Below the pieces are notes generated by a model. That model searched no databases and was not told the origin of the DNA. It saw nothing but the letters and a program-made list of their open reading frames with translations. A DNA stretch of 64,000 nucleotides from positions 709,979 through 773,978 of the forward strand of contig KB722741.1 in the NCBI GenBank assembly GCA_000349905.1, in the 5' to 3' direction. Source of the DNA: Volvariella volvacea V23 (taxonomy: Eukaryota > Basidiomycota > Agaricomycetes > Agaricales > Pluteaceae). Positions 13,301 through 24,479 of this stretch are shown piece by piece; the first letter of the stretch is position 1; every line of letters begins with the position of its first letter. The position numbers and the translations under genes were made by a program.

Positions 13301-14968
13301 CCTTGCCGCTCTTCGTCGCACACAGGGTATAGCTTGATGTGATGGGCGATAGCCAGTCAACCTCCTCTCCTGGCGGAGCGCTGACTATCTTGTACCAGTT
13401 TTTAGGTGTGGGCAGCGGTGGCGAGGTGGTGACGCTCGTGTTTGCGCTGGAGGAGGTCGAGGAGGTCGATGGCGGGCCGTATGCGATGGATGTCGAGCCA
13501 GAGCCAGAGCTTGGTGGGGAGGACGGCAGCTCTGGCAGGTCCATGTAATTAGAATGGCCCATGCTCCCTCCATATCCAGTTCCTAATGCCACACCAGCAG
13601 CACTACCGTCAAATCCCCTCCTATACCTAACCACTCCACCCACAGTCCCATTCGCAACAACACTCCCGCTCCCATTGCCATTACTACTTCCGCTGCCACT
13701 GGGATTGCCCTCGTATCCAAAGAGAATAGAATCAGGCGAAGGAACGGTGATCGGCCGCGGGGCTCTGTATCTCCAAGCCACCTCGTATCTCGTAGCCTTG
13801 TTCACGGATCGGATGAGTTGCTCAGTCGTAAGATCGGTTAGACGTTGAAATCCTTTGAGCGGCAATGCCCTGCATCGTCTCAGGAGATCATTCGCGAGTT
13901 TGCGGTAGACAGGTCGTGTGGTTGAGAAGTCGTATAGATTCTTTGAGGTCTGTGGGCGTGGGGCGTGGGGTGTTTGGGTGTGCGGATCACCCGTTAAGGA
14001 GAGGGGGATGGAATGGAACAGAAGGAGTTCAATTGTTAGCGATGAATTCTAGGATGTGAACCAAGAATAGGCCGCCGCTTGGCAGAAAATCAAGTGTGGC
14101 GTTGCTTGACAGCAAGAATGGGAACATATGACACCATCGAGAGGTAACGCGAGGCGAGACCCAAGGGAAGGGGAACGGAAGGAGCAAGAGAGAAGCAACG
14201 AGATATCCCCAACGGCCACAGCAACACAAATGAGATGCGAAGCGGAGAGCTCACCAGTTGTAAAGCATGAATATCGTACAAGTCCAGATATGACGCGATA
14301 TTGAGAAGTAGATCGTAGGGGAGGTTGTTGAGACCCATTTTCATCTCCTTGTCCGTCCCGTGTGCAGATTCTGTGTGAGAGGTTGCAGAAACAGGCCCCC
14401 GAGGCGAGTGTGGTGGTGGTTGAGTATGTACAAGCCGATGCGGCTCAGAGTGCGTCCGTTGCTGCGACTGGCCCTGCGGGTGGTGCAAAGCTGGTGCAAA
14501 TCCCAGATGCTGGTGCTGGTGGTTCGAGAACGACGATTCTCCCGGTCGAGGTATCACTTCTTCGGGCTCCGATGCGTGATCACCCCCTTCTTTTGCTTCC
14601 GTCTCTCCCGATGAACCCCCTTCTTGGTCTTCCTCGGGCGATGATGGCGGTGGCGTTGGCGTAGATGATGGAGCAGCGTCAAAGGGGTCGTCGCTGACAC
14701 TGACACTGACACTCAGGCTGGTGCTGACGCTGACGGCGTCGTGGTCGCGGTCGGTGGGGTAGATGTCACTGCTCGTCGAGGCTCCGGAGGGACCTGGGTG
14801 TCCCAAGACCATCAATGGATGTGGATCAGCGTCTGATGGGGGCGGGGTGCTCGACGTCGAGTTGTAGGCTCGGGAGGAGGGGATATGGGTGATGTGGGAT
14901 GAGGAGAGCTGGAAGGGCAGGTTCTCCGTGATCGCCTGGGAATTTTGTAATGCGGCTAGTAAACCCAT
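10307..14968 (-). CDS. large F-box protein (about 1391 residues)
   Basis: Probable substrate-recognition subunit of an SCF ubiquitin ligase. Exons 14968-14255, 13949-13165, 13073-12803 and 12712-10307 total 4176 bases in one frame. A disordered leader rich in Ser, Pro, Gln and His precedes the F-box, which begins LPYDLLLNIASYLDLYDIHA near residue 213 and continues across a 305-base intron into TSKNLYDF. Downstream a WD-like, beta-rich region contains strands such as GKVVCWDVQTDSCLAEW and YALLDWDKDECVFVDTG, followed by a long low-complexity acidic part (D/E and S runs) and a final conserved block ending GRIFILCYE. This layout is common in Agaricomycete F-box proteins whose targets are unknown. 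The start is uncertain: other in-frame ATGs lie at 14812 and just before the F-box. The 305-base first intron is long for this window and may hide another exon. Confidence 0.75.
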
Positions 14969-16857
14969 AAAGCATATTTCATGCAACACAACGCCTTTGA
15001 TTCTTTCTTGTATGCAAACTAGTCGACATGCAGCCTTGTACTCTGCGCCTGCTCTGCCATGCCCCTCGTCGCGACCGCCGTTGGCCGTGCACCAGCACGC
15101 GCTGCACGCCCAAGCCATCCGTATTTGTCTCTATCATCGCTTGCGGGTCCAGGGCGGCTCATGTCTCCCACCACACGTGTTGCAATCCACATCCTCTTGT
15201 CAAGCATACGCACAAGAACACAACATCTCGCTTGCCCATGTCTCCTCGCCATCCTCAATGTGCACACGCCGGATATTTCCAGATGCCCTTCCCCCGGCCC
15301 CAATCACGCCAACGGCAGTGCTTCGACCCGCTAAACTGAATGGCGAGCGCCAGACCACCCTGTTGATGATGTCGAACTTCGGGTTGAATAGGACGTGATG
15401 CACGATACATGGCATTACCCCGACCCGGGGTAACGATCGATAAACGATTAATCTTGCCTTCCGGTCCAGACTCCACCGTGCCAACCCGGCAAAGGCTCAT
15501 CTCCAACGTGTAAGCTCTTATAAACCCGAGCCATGGCCCTTACCCGCTCTCTCAAAACTTCCCAACCCTCGGAAAAACCCTTCGCGTAGGGGTACCATGG
15601 TACGACACACAGCTTCCCGATCCAACAGATTGGTGAGCAAATGCAACTTCTGCCAATCGATGTACATGTCATAGCGCTTATGACCCCCATCAGTCTTCCA
15701 GACTTCGCCATTCGAGCGGTGGTCCGGGTCATCTACCGCACAAGACCTATCTCCTTCCAGCCTGATCTGCCCTTCCGAGTCGACGTTCTGCGAATACCTC
15801 CACGAGAAGCCGTCTAGCGAATCATCGACTAGATATCATCGAAGCATGTGCTCCACGCCTAAGCGATTCCCGAGCGGACGCCCCTGCCTTCTTTCGCGAC
15901 CGGAAGTTGGGTTTCAGCGACACTGTCTGCCCATATATATCCCAGTCGGCGAGGCGAGTCGGCATGCAGCACTTAGACGATGCCAATGTAAGTTTCCGGG
16001 CTCTGCGCAGCTTACGCGTACATCTCCCGTGTTGGGTGCGCGACTGGCGGCGGGTCAGGTTCAGGCGAACGGTTGTCCACGGCTATCCCGGGTGTTGCTC
16101 CACAAACCCTAACAGTTGTCACTCCAAGCGCTGCTTGATCGTCTGGTGACTGCCCTACGCAGGGTAAATGGCCCCTTGGTGTAGTCATGGCACGCCTTGG
16201 TTGTAAGCGCGTAGGTGCGATGAGCGGGGTATCCTGCCTGAGGTTGAGAAGTGCTTGCGAATGAACACAGGCTTTCGAAATCATCGTCACCCAACTGGGG
16301 GGTCGTCAAGCTTCCGAGTCGAACACTATTGGAGGAGCGCCGCATCAGGGCATCGTCTGTCATGATGACCCACGGGGTCTTTATGGAAACTTTTCGGATA
16401 GCGCTTCAAGTTTGTATTCTGTACTTTCACCGACGAGACGGTTGTCGGCGTGTCGACGTGGATTTGACGCGCACTAGCGCTGTCGGCCAGGTCGTGGACC
16501 GTGCCGGGCGGGAGTTGCATCCTCGGGCCGGTCCGTGAGAGAGTGCCGCCATTTGCCGAGGTTGGGTGTCCAGCGTACACCCCTTCTGGTGTGCGCCATC
16601 GTTTGAGGATGTCTAAGGAATGTACAGGTGGCATGAGGCACACCGCCATCACATACTACTACACTGTACAATGGTATAGACCAACTCGAGAACTCTGAAC
16701 TCGCGTGTTGAACGACACTTGGTGCTTGCGAGATCGAGGGGACTTGGACTGCAAGTCTTGAAGGACTCATAGAATGGGTCATTTCCATTGCTGTGCAGCG
16801 CAGATCTAGAAACTCTGAACGCAAATGCATCAGCGACCATGAGGCAAGTCATGTGCG
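14969..16857. other. gene-free stretch between F-box gene and tandem array
   Basis: About 1.9 kb. Frames on both strands are short and mutually overlapping, with no domain signature, splice-consistent exon chain, tRNA-like cloverleaf or obvious repeat that I can see. It probably holds the F-box promoter on the left and decayed or regulatory sequence before the first array gene on the right. Confidence 0.4.
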
Positions 16858-16915
16858 GGGTAACTGCTGTTAGACACCTCGTGTCTCCGTTTTCTAGGGC
16901 GAGGTCGTCTACGCG
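16858..16915 (+). promoter_or_regulatory. shared upstream element of array copy A
   Basis: A block starting GGTAACTGCTGTTA and followed by CCTCGTG and a pyrimidine-rich stretch recurs 105 bases before the ATG of copy A, 122 before B, 106 before G and, weakly, 116 before F. Conserved position and sequence suggest a duplicated core promoter or leader rather than coding DNA. Confidence 0.45.
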
Positions 16916-16962
16916 TCCTTGCTTCAAGCTGATTCCTCTTCTGGCATCTCCTAAGAGTGTAA

Positions 16963-19086
16963 ATGTCTGAGTATGCAAAAGCGATCCTCAAAATGATCAC
17001 CGACCCTGTGGAGGAGCGCTCCCAAACGGACTCTCACCGTGACATGCACTACCGCAGACGTCAGAGAGATCCAGAGCAATCAGGTAGGCAGAAAGATACA
17101 TGCTACGTGATTGACTTTGCTAGGCGATGCGCTGACCCGAGAGTCGGGTGCACCAGGCACAGATGGAGAATCTACAGAGCGGGGGACTCAATCTTACGCG
17201 TCAAGCTCAGGGCGCCAAAGCCATGCCCAGTATGGGGCACGGAGACGTAGCTACGCTTACCATGCTTCAAGAAGTTTCGAGCCCAGTACAAGGTCACGAG
17301 ACAGAGATTCCTCTGACTCTGAGGTGCGGTGAGAGCCAAGAACGCCCAGATGCTCTTACGATGGTAGTGGCAGGAAATTCAACGACTCCGAGAGGAGATA
17401 AAACGCAAGGACCGGGAATTGGAAGAGAAGGATAGGAAGATTAGAGATCTACGCCCGGCAGGGGACGTTGAAGCTGAAGGGGCGGCTGCCCTTCAAGAGA
17501 CTAACAAAAAGTTGGAGGAGGTGCGTTATCATCGATTCGGGAGAAGTTCAAGGCACTGGATCTAGCCTACATCAGACGATTAAGAACCTCCAAAACGACG
17601 TCAAGACAGCGGAGGAAAAGACGGAGGACGTTCAGAAACAGTTAAAAGCAGCGCAGGAAACGGTAGATAAGACGAAGGAGACATTAGGCCGTAAGGATAA
17701 CGAATTGAAGGAAAGGGATAAAAGTATACGAACGCTCCGCTCTGATTTGCAATCGGAAGTCGAGAAATCAGCTGTATTACGCAGATCTCATCGCGGTCTG
17801 GAGGAGGTGAGTCGCCGTATGGTCTTTTGTTAATCTATTTGGATTAATCATATTTAGATGCTCAGAAATTATAGAAAGGAGTTCGAAGACACAGTATCGC
17901 AAATGAGGGACGAGCTTGCTAATACCAGAAGACAATGTGACTCTGATATTCAACACCAATCAACTCTCACGCAGGTGGCGGAAGAGAAGGCCCAAGATCT
18001 TCAGAAGGAGTTGGACGCTATGCAAGAGCGATTAGATCAAAGCAAGAAACTACTCGATGAGCGAGATGAAGAGCTTAAAGCGGTTGGGCTGGGCCGCACA
18101 CCGCGAAAGGAAGCGACGACCAGAAGGCAGCTGAAAGAGATGGTCGAAGCGCTGAATCACGAGATACTCCAAACGAGTTCGACGATAATCGACTCCCTCA
18201 ATTCCCAAGAGTCGGATCGAAAGACAATGTCGGAGAAGGAGCGCGCTGAGATCATACCTTATCTTGAACCGAGTCTCTCGTATTCATTCCTGTTACGACT
18301 ATCCCAACATCGTCTTCTATCAGAAGGGATAGAAGAAGAATTAGGGATTCAGATTGCGCTGCAGGCAACAATGGCTCAGCTCGCTTATACCTATGCCCAA
18401 TCGTGGTGCCCATCGAATCCTCAGCTCAATAGCAGCCTCCAAGAGATATATGTGGGACTTTGCAAATCAGGTCAGTAGGCAATTTATCTCGCATTGTATG
18501 AACGCTCAGTGGTAAATGTCCTGGATCGTTACAGAGCCTTTAATAGCTAGAAAATGGAGATCCCTGGCCTGCGCCCAGGTTCATCAGAAAACATCGACTC
18601 AAGATATCGAATCTGTCAAAACTACTTTACTTAAGCACGTGGCTTTCGTGCTGAGACTTTGTGGTTTGACCGACAACCACATCTTCTCCAACGAGCAGAA
18701 ATCGGAAGCAATCGGCCGTGGAATTGAAGCTATCACAGAAAAAAATCACGCAGCTCAGCAAGTCCATCCACGAGGAGATGATACAAGATGAAGTCGAGCT
18801 CGTCTGGTTCAAGCCCGGATCCGAGTTTGTTTCTGATCTCGCAGCCGACGACTTTTCTGGGTTCGAGCATAGCTTTGGATGTGCTATGTGCACGACGGAG
18901 TTGGGTGTGAAGGTTATTACGCACAAAGCTGGAGGGGAGGTGATTGCGACTACGTTGAAGGCCAAGGTTATTTTGGATGACGTGCTATACAGGACACATC
19001 AGGTGAGGACAACGGTTAAGCTCAGTATCGCCGGCGCTGACAGATGTCAATAGCCTTCTGAGGGAGACTGGGTAGAAACGATTTAG
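16963..19086 (+). pseudogene. array copy A: coiled-coil plus CGWT-domain protein, frameshifted
   Basis: First of seven tandem family members. Exons 16963-17083, 17124-17323, 17374-17520, 17576-17806, 17858-18470, 18535-19002 and 19054-19086. Exons of 147, 231 and 613 bases are identical in length to those of copy C. Short Ser/Arg-rich N-terminus, then heptad-rich coiled coil (EIQRLREE onward), then the helical segment LKEMVEALNHEILQTSS and the motif SWCPSN, then WRS, LCGLTD, WFKPGS, DDFSG and CTTELG. At 18738-18744 a run of seven A replaces the six needed to keep the paralogue reading frame, so everything from ITQLSKSIHEE on is in +1. The protein would otherwise be about 603 residues. Either a real frameshift or a homopolymer sequencing error; the rest of the gene shows no decay. 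Function unknown. Confidence 0.75.
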
Positions 19087-19263
19087 TGGGAAGAATGATG
19101 CTGAAGTAGTCGCTCTATCCGGTTAGCGCCTCGTACAATCGAACCAAAATATCTGTCGTACTTCAAAAGAAATGTAGAGTTATTAGCTTGGATTAGTCTG
19201 TGTATCCCAGATTAATGTACATGACACACGCTGATATTGTCAACCGGGTTGCGGGTCATGCCA

Positions 19264-19321
19264 GGTAACTGCTGTTAAATGCCTCGTGCCTCTCCTCAAG
19301 GCGATGTCATCTAGCCACCCA
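19264..19321 (+). promoter_or_regulatory. shared upstream element of array copy B
   Basis: GGTAACTGCTGTTAAATGCCTCGTG begins here and closely matches the block before copy A. It lies 122 bases before the ATG I chose for copy B. Confidence 0.45.
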
Positions 19322-19385
19322 AATCTTTAGTCCAAACCCACCCATTCTCTTTTGTCCTCATTCAATAGTCCTGTAATCGCGTTCT

Positions 19386-21228
19386 ATGGGTTCTGGGAGT
19401 CTGCATGGAGTGTCAAAGAGCACCGTCTGGAAGGGTATGTTCTGTGTAACCAACAACCTGAATGCGCAACTTCGAATCTCATCCATCAGACCTCAGATCC
19501 AGCCGCTCAAGGTACATATGTGAGGCGTGGCCGGGCACAGATAGAAAAACAGAACGCTTCATATACAACTAGCGTTGTGGCACAACCGCCAGAAAATTTG
19601 ACCCATTCTATCAACTCTTGCGCATCGGAGTCCAAGTCGCCTCAGACCGATGAGCGATCGGATACGCCCCTAGATGAAGTTGAGACGTGGAATGCAGCGA
19701 TGAAAAACATGCGGTTAAGATTAGAGAAGCTAGGTCGGCACAGAGAGCTGGAGCTTTCTTCAGATTCCGACTCGGAGGTGAGATGAACATAGGAATGCAT
19801 GGCTCACTTTTACTAAAAAGGCCATCAGGGAATCACGCGATTGAGAGAGGAGCTGCGAGGTAAAGAAAGAAGGCTTCAAAAAATTGAGGAAAATTGGAAA
19901 TTGGACCGGGATCGAATAGTCAATTATAAGGAGAATATCCGTGAACTAGAGGAGGTGAGCAGTCCAGTGGTATTTTTGCCGGAATAACATATTCGAATTA
20001 ATCGTGTGCAAAGGTGCTTCAATCCAACCATGAGGCATACCAGCAATTGGAGCATCGGTTTATGGAGGTGGAAGGAGAATTACTCAAAACTAAAAAGCAA
20101 GGGGAGATAGACACCCTCACAGCGTTACAAAGGGCCCAAGATCTTGAAAGAAGGTTAAGTAGTACACAAGAGCAATTAGAGCAAAGCAAAAAGCTGCTTG
20201 AAGAGCGAAGCGAAGAGACTAAGGCGGTCGGTTTAGATCTTATATCACAGACAGAAGTGACATCTAGACGGGAGTTAAAGGAAATGGTGGAATCCCTGAA
20301 TCACGAGATCCTACAAGCGAGTTCGATGATCATCGACACACTCAATCCCCAGAAACTCAGTCGAAGGACATTGTCAGAAAGAGAGTTCGCTGAGATCCTT
20401 CCAAAACTTCGGTTATGCCTACCCTATCCGTTCCTATTGCGACTCTCACAACACTGCCCGCTATCGGAAGATATTGAAGAAAATCTAGGCATTCAAATAT
20501 CCTTGCAGGCAATTTTCTCTCATGCTGCTCAATTCTTCATTTCGACATGGTGTCCTTCAAACCTTCGACTTGCTGACGACCTCCAAGGGATTTATAATGA
20601 ACTTCGAAAGTCAGGTCAGTCGACCATTCTCACATCCCAACTTGTACTTCCTTGCCGATCTGTTACATTTGTTACAGACCCATCAATAGCGACTCACTGG
20701 CGGTCCATCACTCACGCTCAGACTCGCAAACAAGCGCTAACTCGCGACATAGAAGCCATTAGCTCCGCCATACGCGACCGCATATACTTCATATTGAATA
20801 TCTGTGGTTGGACAAATAACAACATCGCGGCCAACACTCAACTTTCTGAGGCAATTCGCCGAAGCCTCGCCATCATCGCAGAAAAGATCACGCAACTCAA
20901 CAAATCTATCCATGAAGACGTGATACGAGATGAGGTCAAAATTCTCTGGTTCAAGCCAGGATCGGACTTACTCCCAGATCTTGCGAGTGACGATTTTTCT
21001 GGGTTTGAGCAGAGCTTTGGATGTGTTATGTGCACAACAGATATAGGGGTACAGATTACTACTCCCAAATCTGATAGGGATACAGTTACGACCGCTTTAA
21101 AGTCCAAGGTTATTATGGAAGATGTACTCTATAGGACACATCAGGTAAGGGCGAAGAACATGCCTATCGATGCTGATTCTGATGAATATTTCTCTCGATA
21201 GCGTTCTGGAGAGGATAATAAGGACTGA
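19386..21228 (+). CDS. array copy B: coiled-coil plus CGWT-domain protein, open
   Basis: Second tandem member, 511 residues from exons 19386-19434, 19512-19777, 19829-19954, 20014-20614, 20678-21144, 21202-21228, all in phase. The N-terminal part is Ser/Asp-rich and ends ELELSSDSDSE. Coiled coil starts at GITRLREELRG. It lacks the second 231-base coiled-coil exon found in A and C. The C-terminal domain is complete: LKEMVESLNHEILQASSMII, TWCPSN, HWRSITHAQ, CGWTNNNI, a helix with AEKITQLNKSIHED, WFKPGSD, DDFSGFEQSFG, CTTDIGVQI. The start was chosen because it gives a phase-1 junction as in copy A and sits downstream of the shared promoter block. Two of the inferred 3' splice sites end in AAG. 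No enzyme motif, signal peptide or membrane helix is seen. Function unknown. Confidence 0.75.
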
Positions 21229-22152
21229 GGCCAAGAGGAGAAACAAACGGTGCGGTGGCACGCCACCTAATCAGTATCAATGCCATCGCTGTCCTACAAA
21301 TGTAATATATAGTCCTTAGCCTGGATGAAGTTGAATTTCGGCGAGCCATGAAAAAAATGAATTCAAAGCAATTGCCTGAAGCTTTTTCAGTAACTACCCA
21401 CTCACCAAAGGGTTCTATCATGCCTTTATACCAATGAAGTTGGTATTAAATCCGATTTTGAAGAGGGAGAAATGGGTCTTTCTTAATAGACAGCTTACCA
21501 ATTGCTGATGCTTCCCGGGCCGGGCCTGCCGCAGGCTCAAATTTAGGTCGTGCTATCAAATTGACGTCTATGTCCGGACGTTCGGCCTTTTGCGCTGACC
21601 ATAGGTGGTGAAATAACGGTTGGAAACTGTTTTTCCTCCACGACACATCTTCTGGCAGTGCACACAATGCACTACCTGCAGGAGGGATCCAGTGCGATGC
21701 TTCTGATGTCTTTTTTTTTTGCCACCTCTGATTGTTGGCCACTTAAACTATTTTCGTGTGTTGACCAGCTTGTGATGCTCGACACTTATCAATAGGTGAA
21801 GGTATGGCGTCTTATTGTGACACCTTGCTGCTTAAATTCAGCCCGAGCTTAGGTGAATAAAATCACAGACCCGGATGATGCAAAGCTAAGCATTCTCCCA
21901 GGACGCACAGTGCGCAGCCATCAACACTGATCACTATCGCCTAATGCGCAGAGTGTACATAAGAGCACTTGATTCAAACATAACGTAATAGCATGTGCAA
22001 GCCCTGTGCTTCGCACCGCGCCTTTTTGATTTTTCTGAAGCACAGTTAGCGCGCAGTTGCGCACACGATTTTCGTTTAAAGCAGCCTCTTTTCGTCGTGG
22101 TGGCCCCAGAAAGAAGACTAGCTAGCCAAATACTTACCGTAGATCGAAGGAG
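21229..22152. other. spacer between copies B and C
   Basis: About 0.9 kb with no supported gene. The promoter block seen before A and B is not recognisable here, in line with copy C having lost its first exons. A T-run lies near 21712-21720. Confidence 0.4.
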
Positions 22153-23931
22153 ATGGTTAGGCAAGCCGCTGGCAGACCTGCGGGACGTTCCTCGAACTCT
22201 GAGGTGAGATGAACATCAGGAGTTCATTGATAAACTAATCATTACAACAACAGGAAGTTCAAAAGCTCAGAGAAAAAATAAAGTGTCGAAATCAGGAGGC
22301 GGATGAGAAGAATAAGTATATAAAGGCGCTTCACTCTGATTTACAGTCCGAAGAGAATAAGTCGGCAAATTTGAGAAAAAATATTCGGGGTCTCAACGAG
22401 GTGAGCTATATACAAACTCGCAATCCACTCTTATGAACTGTGAATAGAAAGTCAAAAATCTCCAGAGTGACCTCAACACGGCTGAACAGCGGACAGGAAA
22501 GGTTCAGAGACAGCTTAAGAGTGTACAGGCGAGGCTTAATCAGGCAACGGAATTGCTAAGGTGTAAGGAAAAGGAGTTGGAGGAGAAGAACAAAGGATTA
22601 AGAACGCTCCAGTCAAAATGGAAGTCAGAAGTTACAAAATCCACTACCTCGCAACAGACCATTGAGCAGCTAGAGCTCGTAAGTTCTGAAGGGTTTTTCA
22701 TTTATCGACTCTTATTAACTCAAAATCAGATATTGACTCGTTCAAGAATTGCATCCAACAGCGTGATATCACAGCTGGAGAACAAGCTTACCCAGGCTCG
22801 ACAGACATTGGATGCACAGCTCCAGCAGCAATCGAGTCCCGCCGCGGAAGGAGAGCAAATGACCGAGGATCTTCGAAGGCAATTAGACGATTTACAGGAA
22901 CAGTTGGATCAGAGCAAGAAGTTGGTAGATGCGCAAGCTGAAGAACTAAAGGCCGCTGGGTTGAACCGCACGCAGAGAAAGGAGACAACGTTCGGGCGAA
23001 AGTTGAAAGAAATGGTTGAATCGCTGAACCACGAGATTCTTCAAATAAGCTCGATAATCACTGATACCCTCACATCCGAAGGGGTTGAGCGCGGAAGATT
23101 GTTGGAGCAAGATCTTCGTCAAACCCTACCTAAACTCGAGTCAAGCCTATCTCGTCCTTTTCTATGGCGACTATCCCAACACCACCTACCACCAGGAGAC
23201 GTTGAAGAAGACCTATGGGTTCAAGTAGCCTTACGGGCAATTATAACCCAACTCGCCTACACATACACGCAGTCGTGGTGCCCTTCTGATTGCCAGCTCA
23301 GTGAAAGCCTACAGGGTATATACGAAGGACTTCATAAATCGGGTATGTCTCGCATTATATGAGGGTCCTTCCTTGCCCTCGTTAACTTGTTACAGATTCT
23401 TTAAATGCTGCTCAGTGGAGATCCGTGACTCACGCCGAAGTTCGTCAACGAACATTAATTCAAGATATTGAGGCCATGAAAGCGGAATTACGCAATCGTG
23501 TCGCTCTCATGCTCAAAATTCTTGGATGGACAAAGGACTTCATCTCGACCAACGAGGCGATATGGCGTGGCATTGAAATAATCGCGGAAAAGACCATGCA
23601 GATCAACAAATCCATTCACGAGGATCTAATCCGCCATGAAGTTAAGCTCCTCTGGTTCGGTCCAGGGTCCGAATTCTTAGCCAATTATGCGAAGGATGAT
23701 TTTTCTGGAATCCGATGTAATGATGGGAAGATTTCATGCACGACGGATCTAGGTGTGCAGATTACTCCCAGATCTGATGTTGACCTGGTGGCCATCATGC
23801 TAATGGCGAGGGTTATATTGAGTGACGCCATGGAAGGGAAGAGTCAGGTAAGGAGCAGTAATTGCGTGGTCCAGCGTGGTGCTAATGGATACCAATAGGA
23901 CAACAGAGAAGGGAGAAACGATTGTGATTGA
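22153..23931 (+). CDS. array copy C: coiled-coil plus CGWT-domain protein, N-terminally short
   Basis: Third tandem member, 508 residues from exons 22153-22203, 22254-22400, 22448-22678, 22730-23342, 23396-23847, 23899-23931. The last five are matched to copy A by length (147, 231, 613) and phase. The N-terminal exon codes for only 17 residues (MVRQAAGRPAGRSSNSE), so the usual first exons seem lost or undetected. Two coiled-coil blocks are followed by LKEMVESLNHEILQISS, SWCPSD, QWRSVTHAEVRQRT, LGWTKDFI, NKSIHEDLIRHEVKLLWF and CTTDLGVQI. Between GWTKDF and the IEIIAEK helix several residues are missing compared with B and F, an in-frame deletion. DDFSGF has become DDFSGI. Open throughout, so possibly functional, but the start is uncertain. 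Confidence 0.7.
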
Positions 23932-24479
23932 AGGAACGGTGATTCTAAAGCTAATTGAGAACTTCCTTTATTTAAATGAACCCAGTCCTCATTCGAGGGG
24001 CTCTCTTTGTTTTTATTTTATAATTAAACTACTATAGACTAAAATCAGCCTCGAAGGCGAGTGGTCATTAGCTATTATATTACACTATTACACGACCCAA
24101 GGTTTTGGTGCCTTTGATCGTTCGGGCGCAATCGTGAGGCACAATATTCTGACACACCCAACACATACCACTGGGACAGGGGATGATGCTTACGGATACT
24201 TAAGGCAAGTAGCGCCAATGAAGGCGCAGGTGGATCTGTTCCTCCAGGCTTAACTGCCGAAGGTGGTTTAGGCCTAGGGCTCAAACTAGTTCAGCCAACA
24301 ACAGGCGAGCTAGCTTGCTTACTACCAATAGGCAGTCATTGCTGCTTTTCACAGACTGCCACGTTTCGCTGGAGCACCCTTTTGGGTCAGGTGATAAGGT
24401 AGTATGGCTGCGCATTTTTACCCAACAATGCTAGAGATACCGCGACATTCAAAAACATCTTTATATCTTTGACCACCAT
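23932..24479. other. spacer before fusion gene D
   Basis: About 0.55 kb. The last 100 bases share pieces with the region upstream of the intact HSPA12-like gene at 52.6 kb (for example CAGGTGATAAGG followed by ATGGCTGCGC), so part of the HSPA12 promoter was copied together with the gene. No open frame of note. Confidence 0.4.

Noticed and set aside
20614..20677. Reading copy B through the WCPSN/WRS intron as coding
   Set aside because: The intron is open in frame, but the same position is spliced in A, C, F and G with the same GTCAGT-like donor and TTACAG acceptor.
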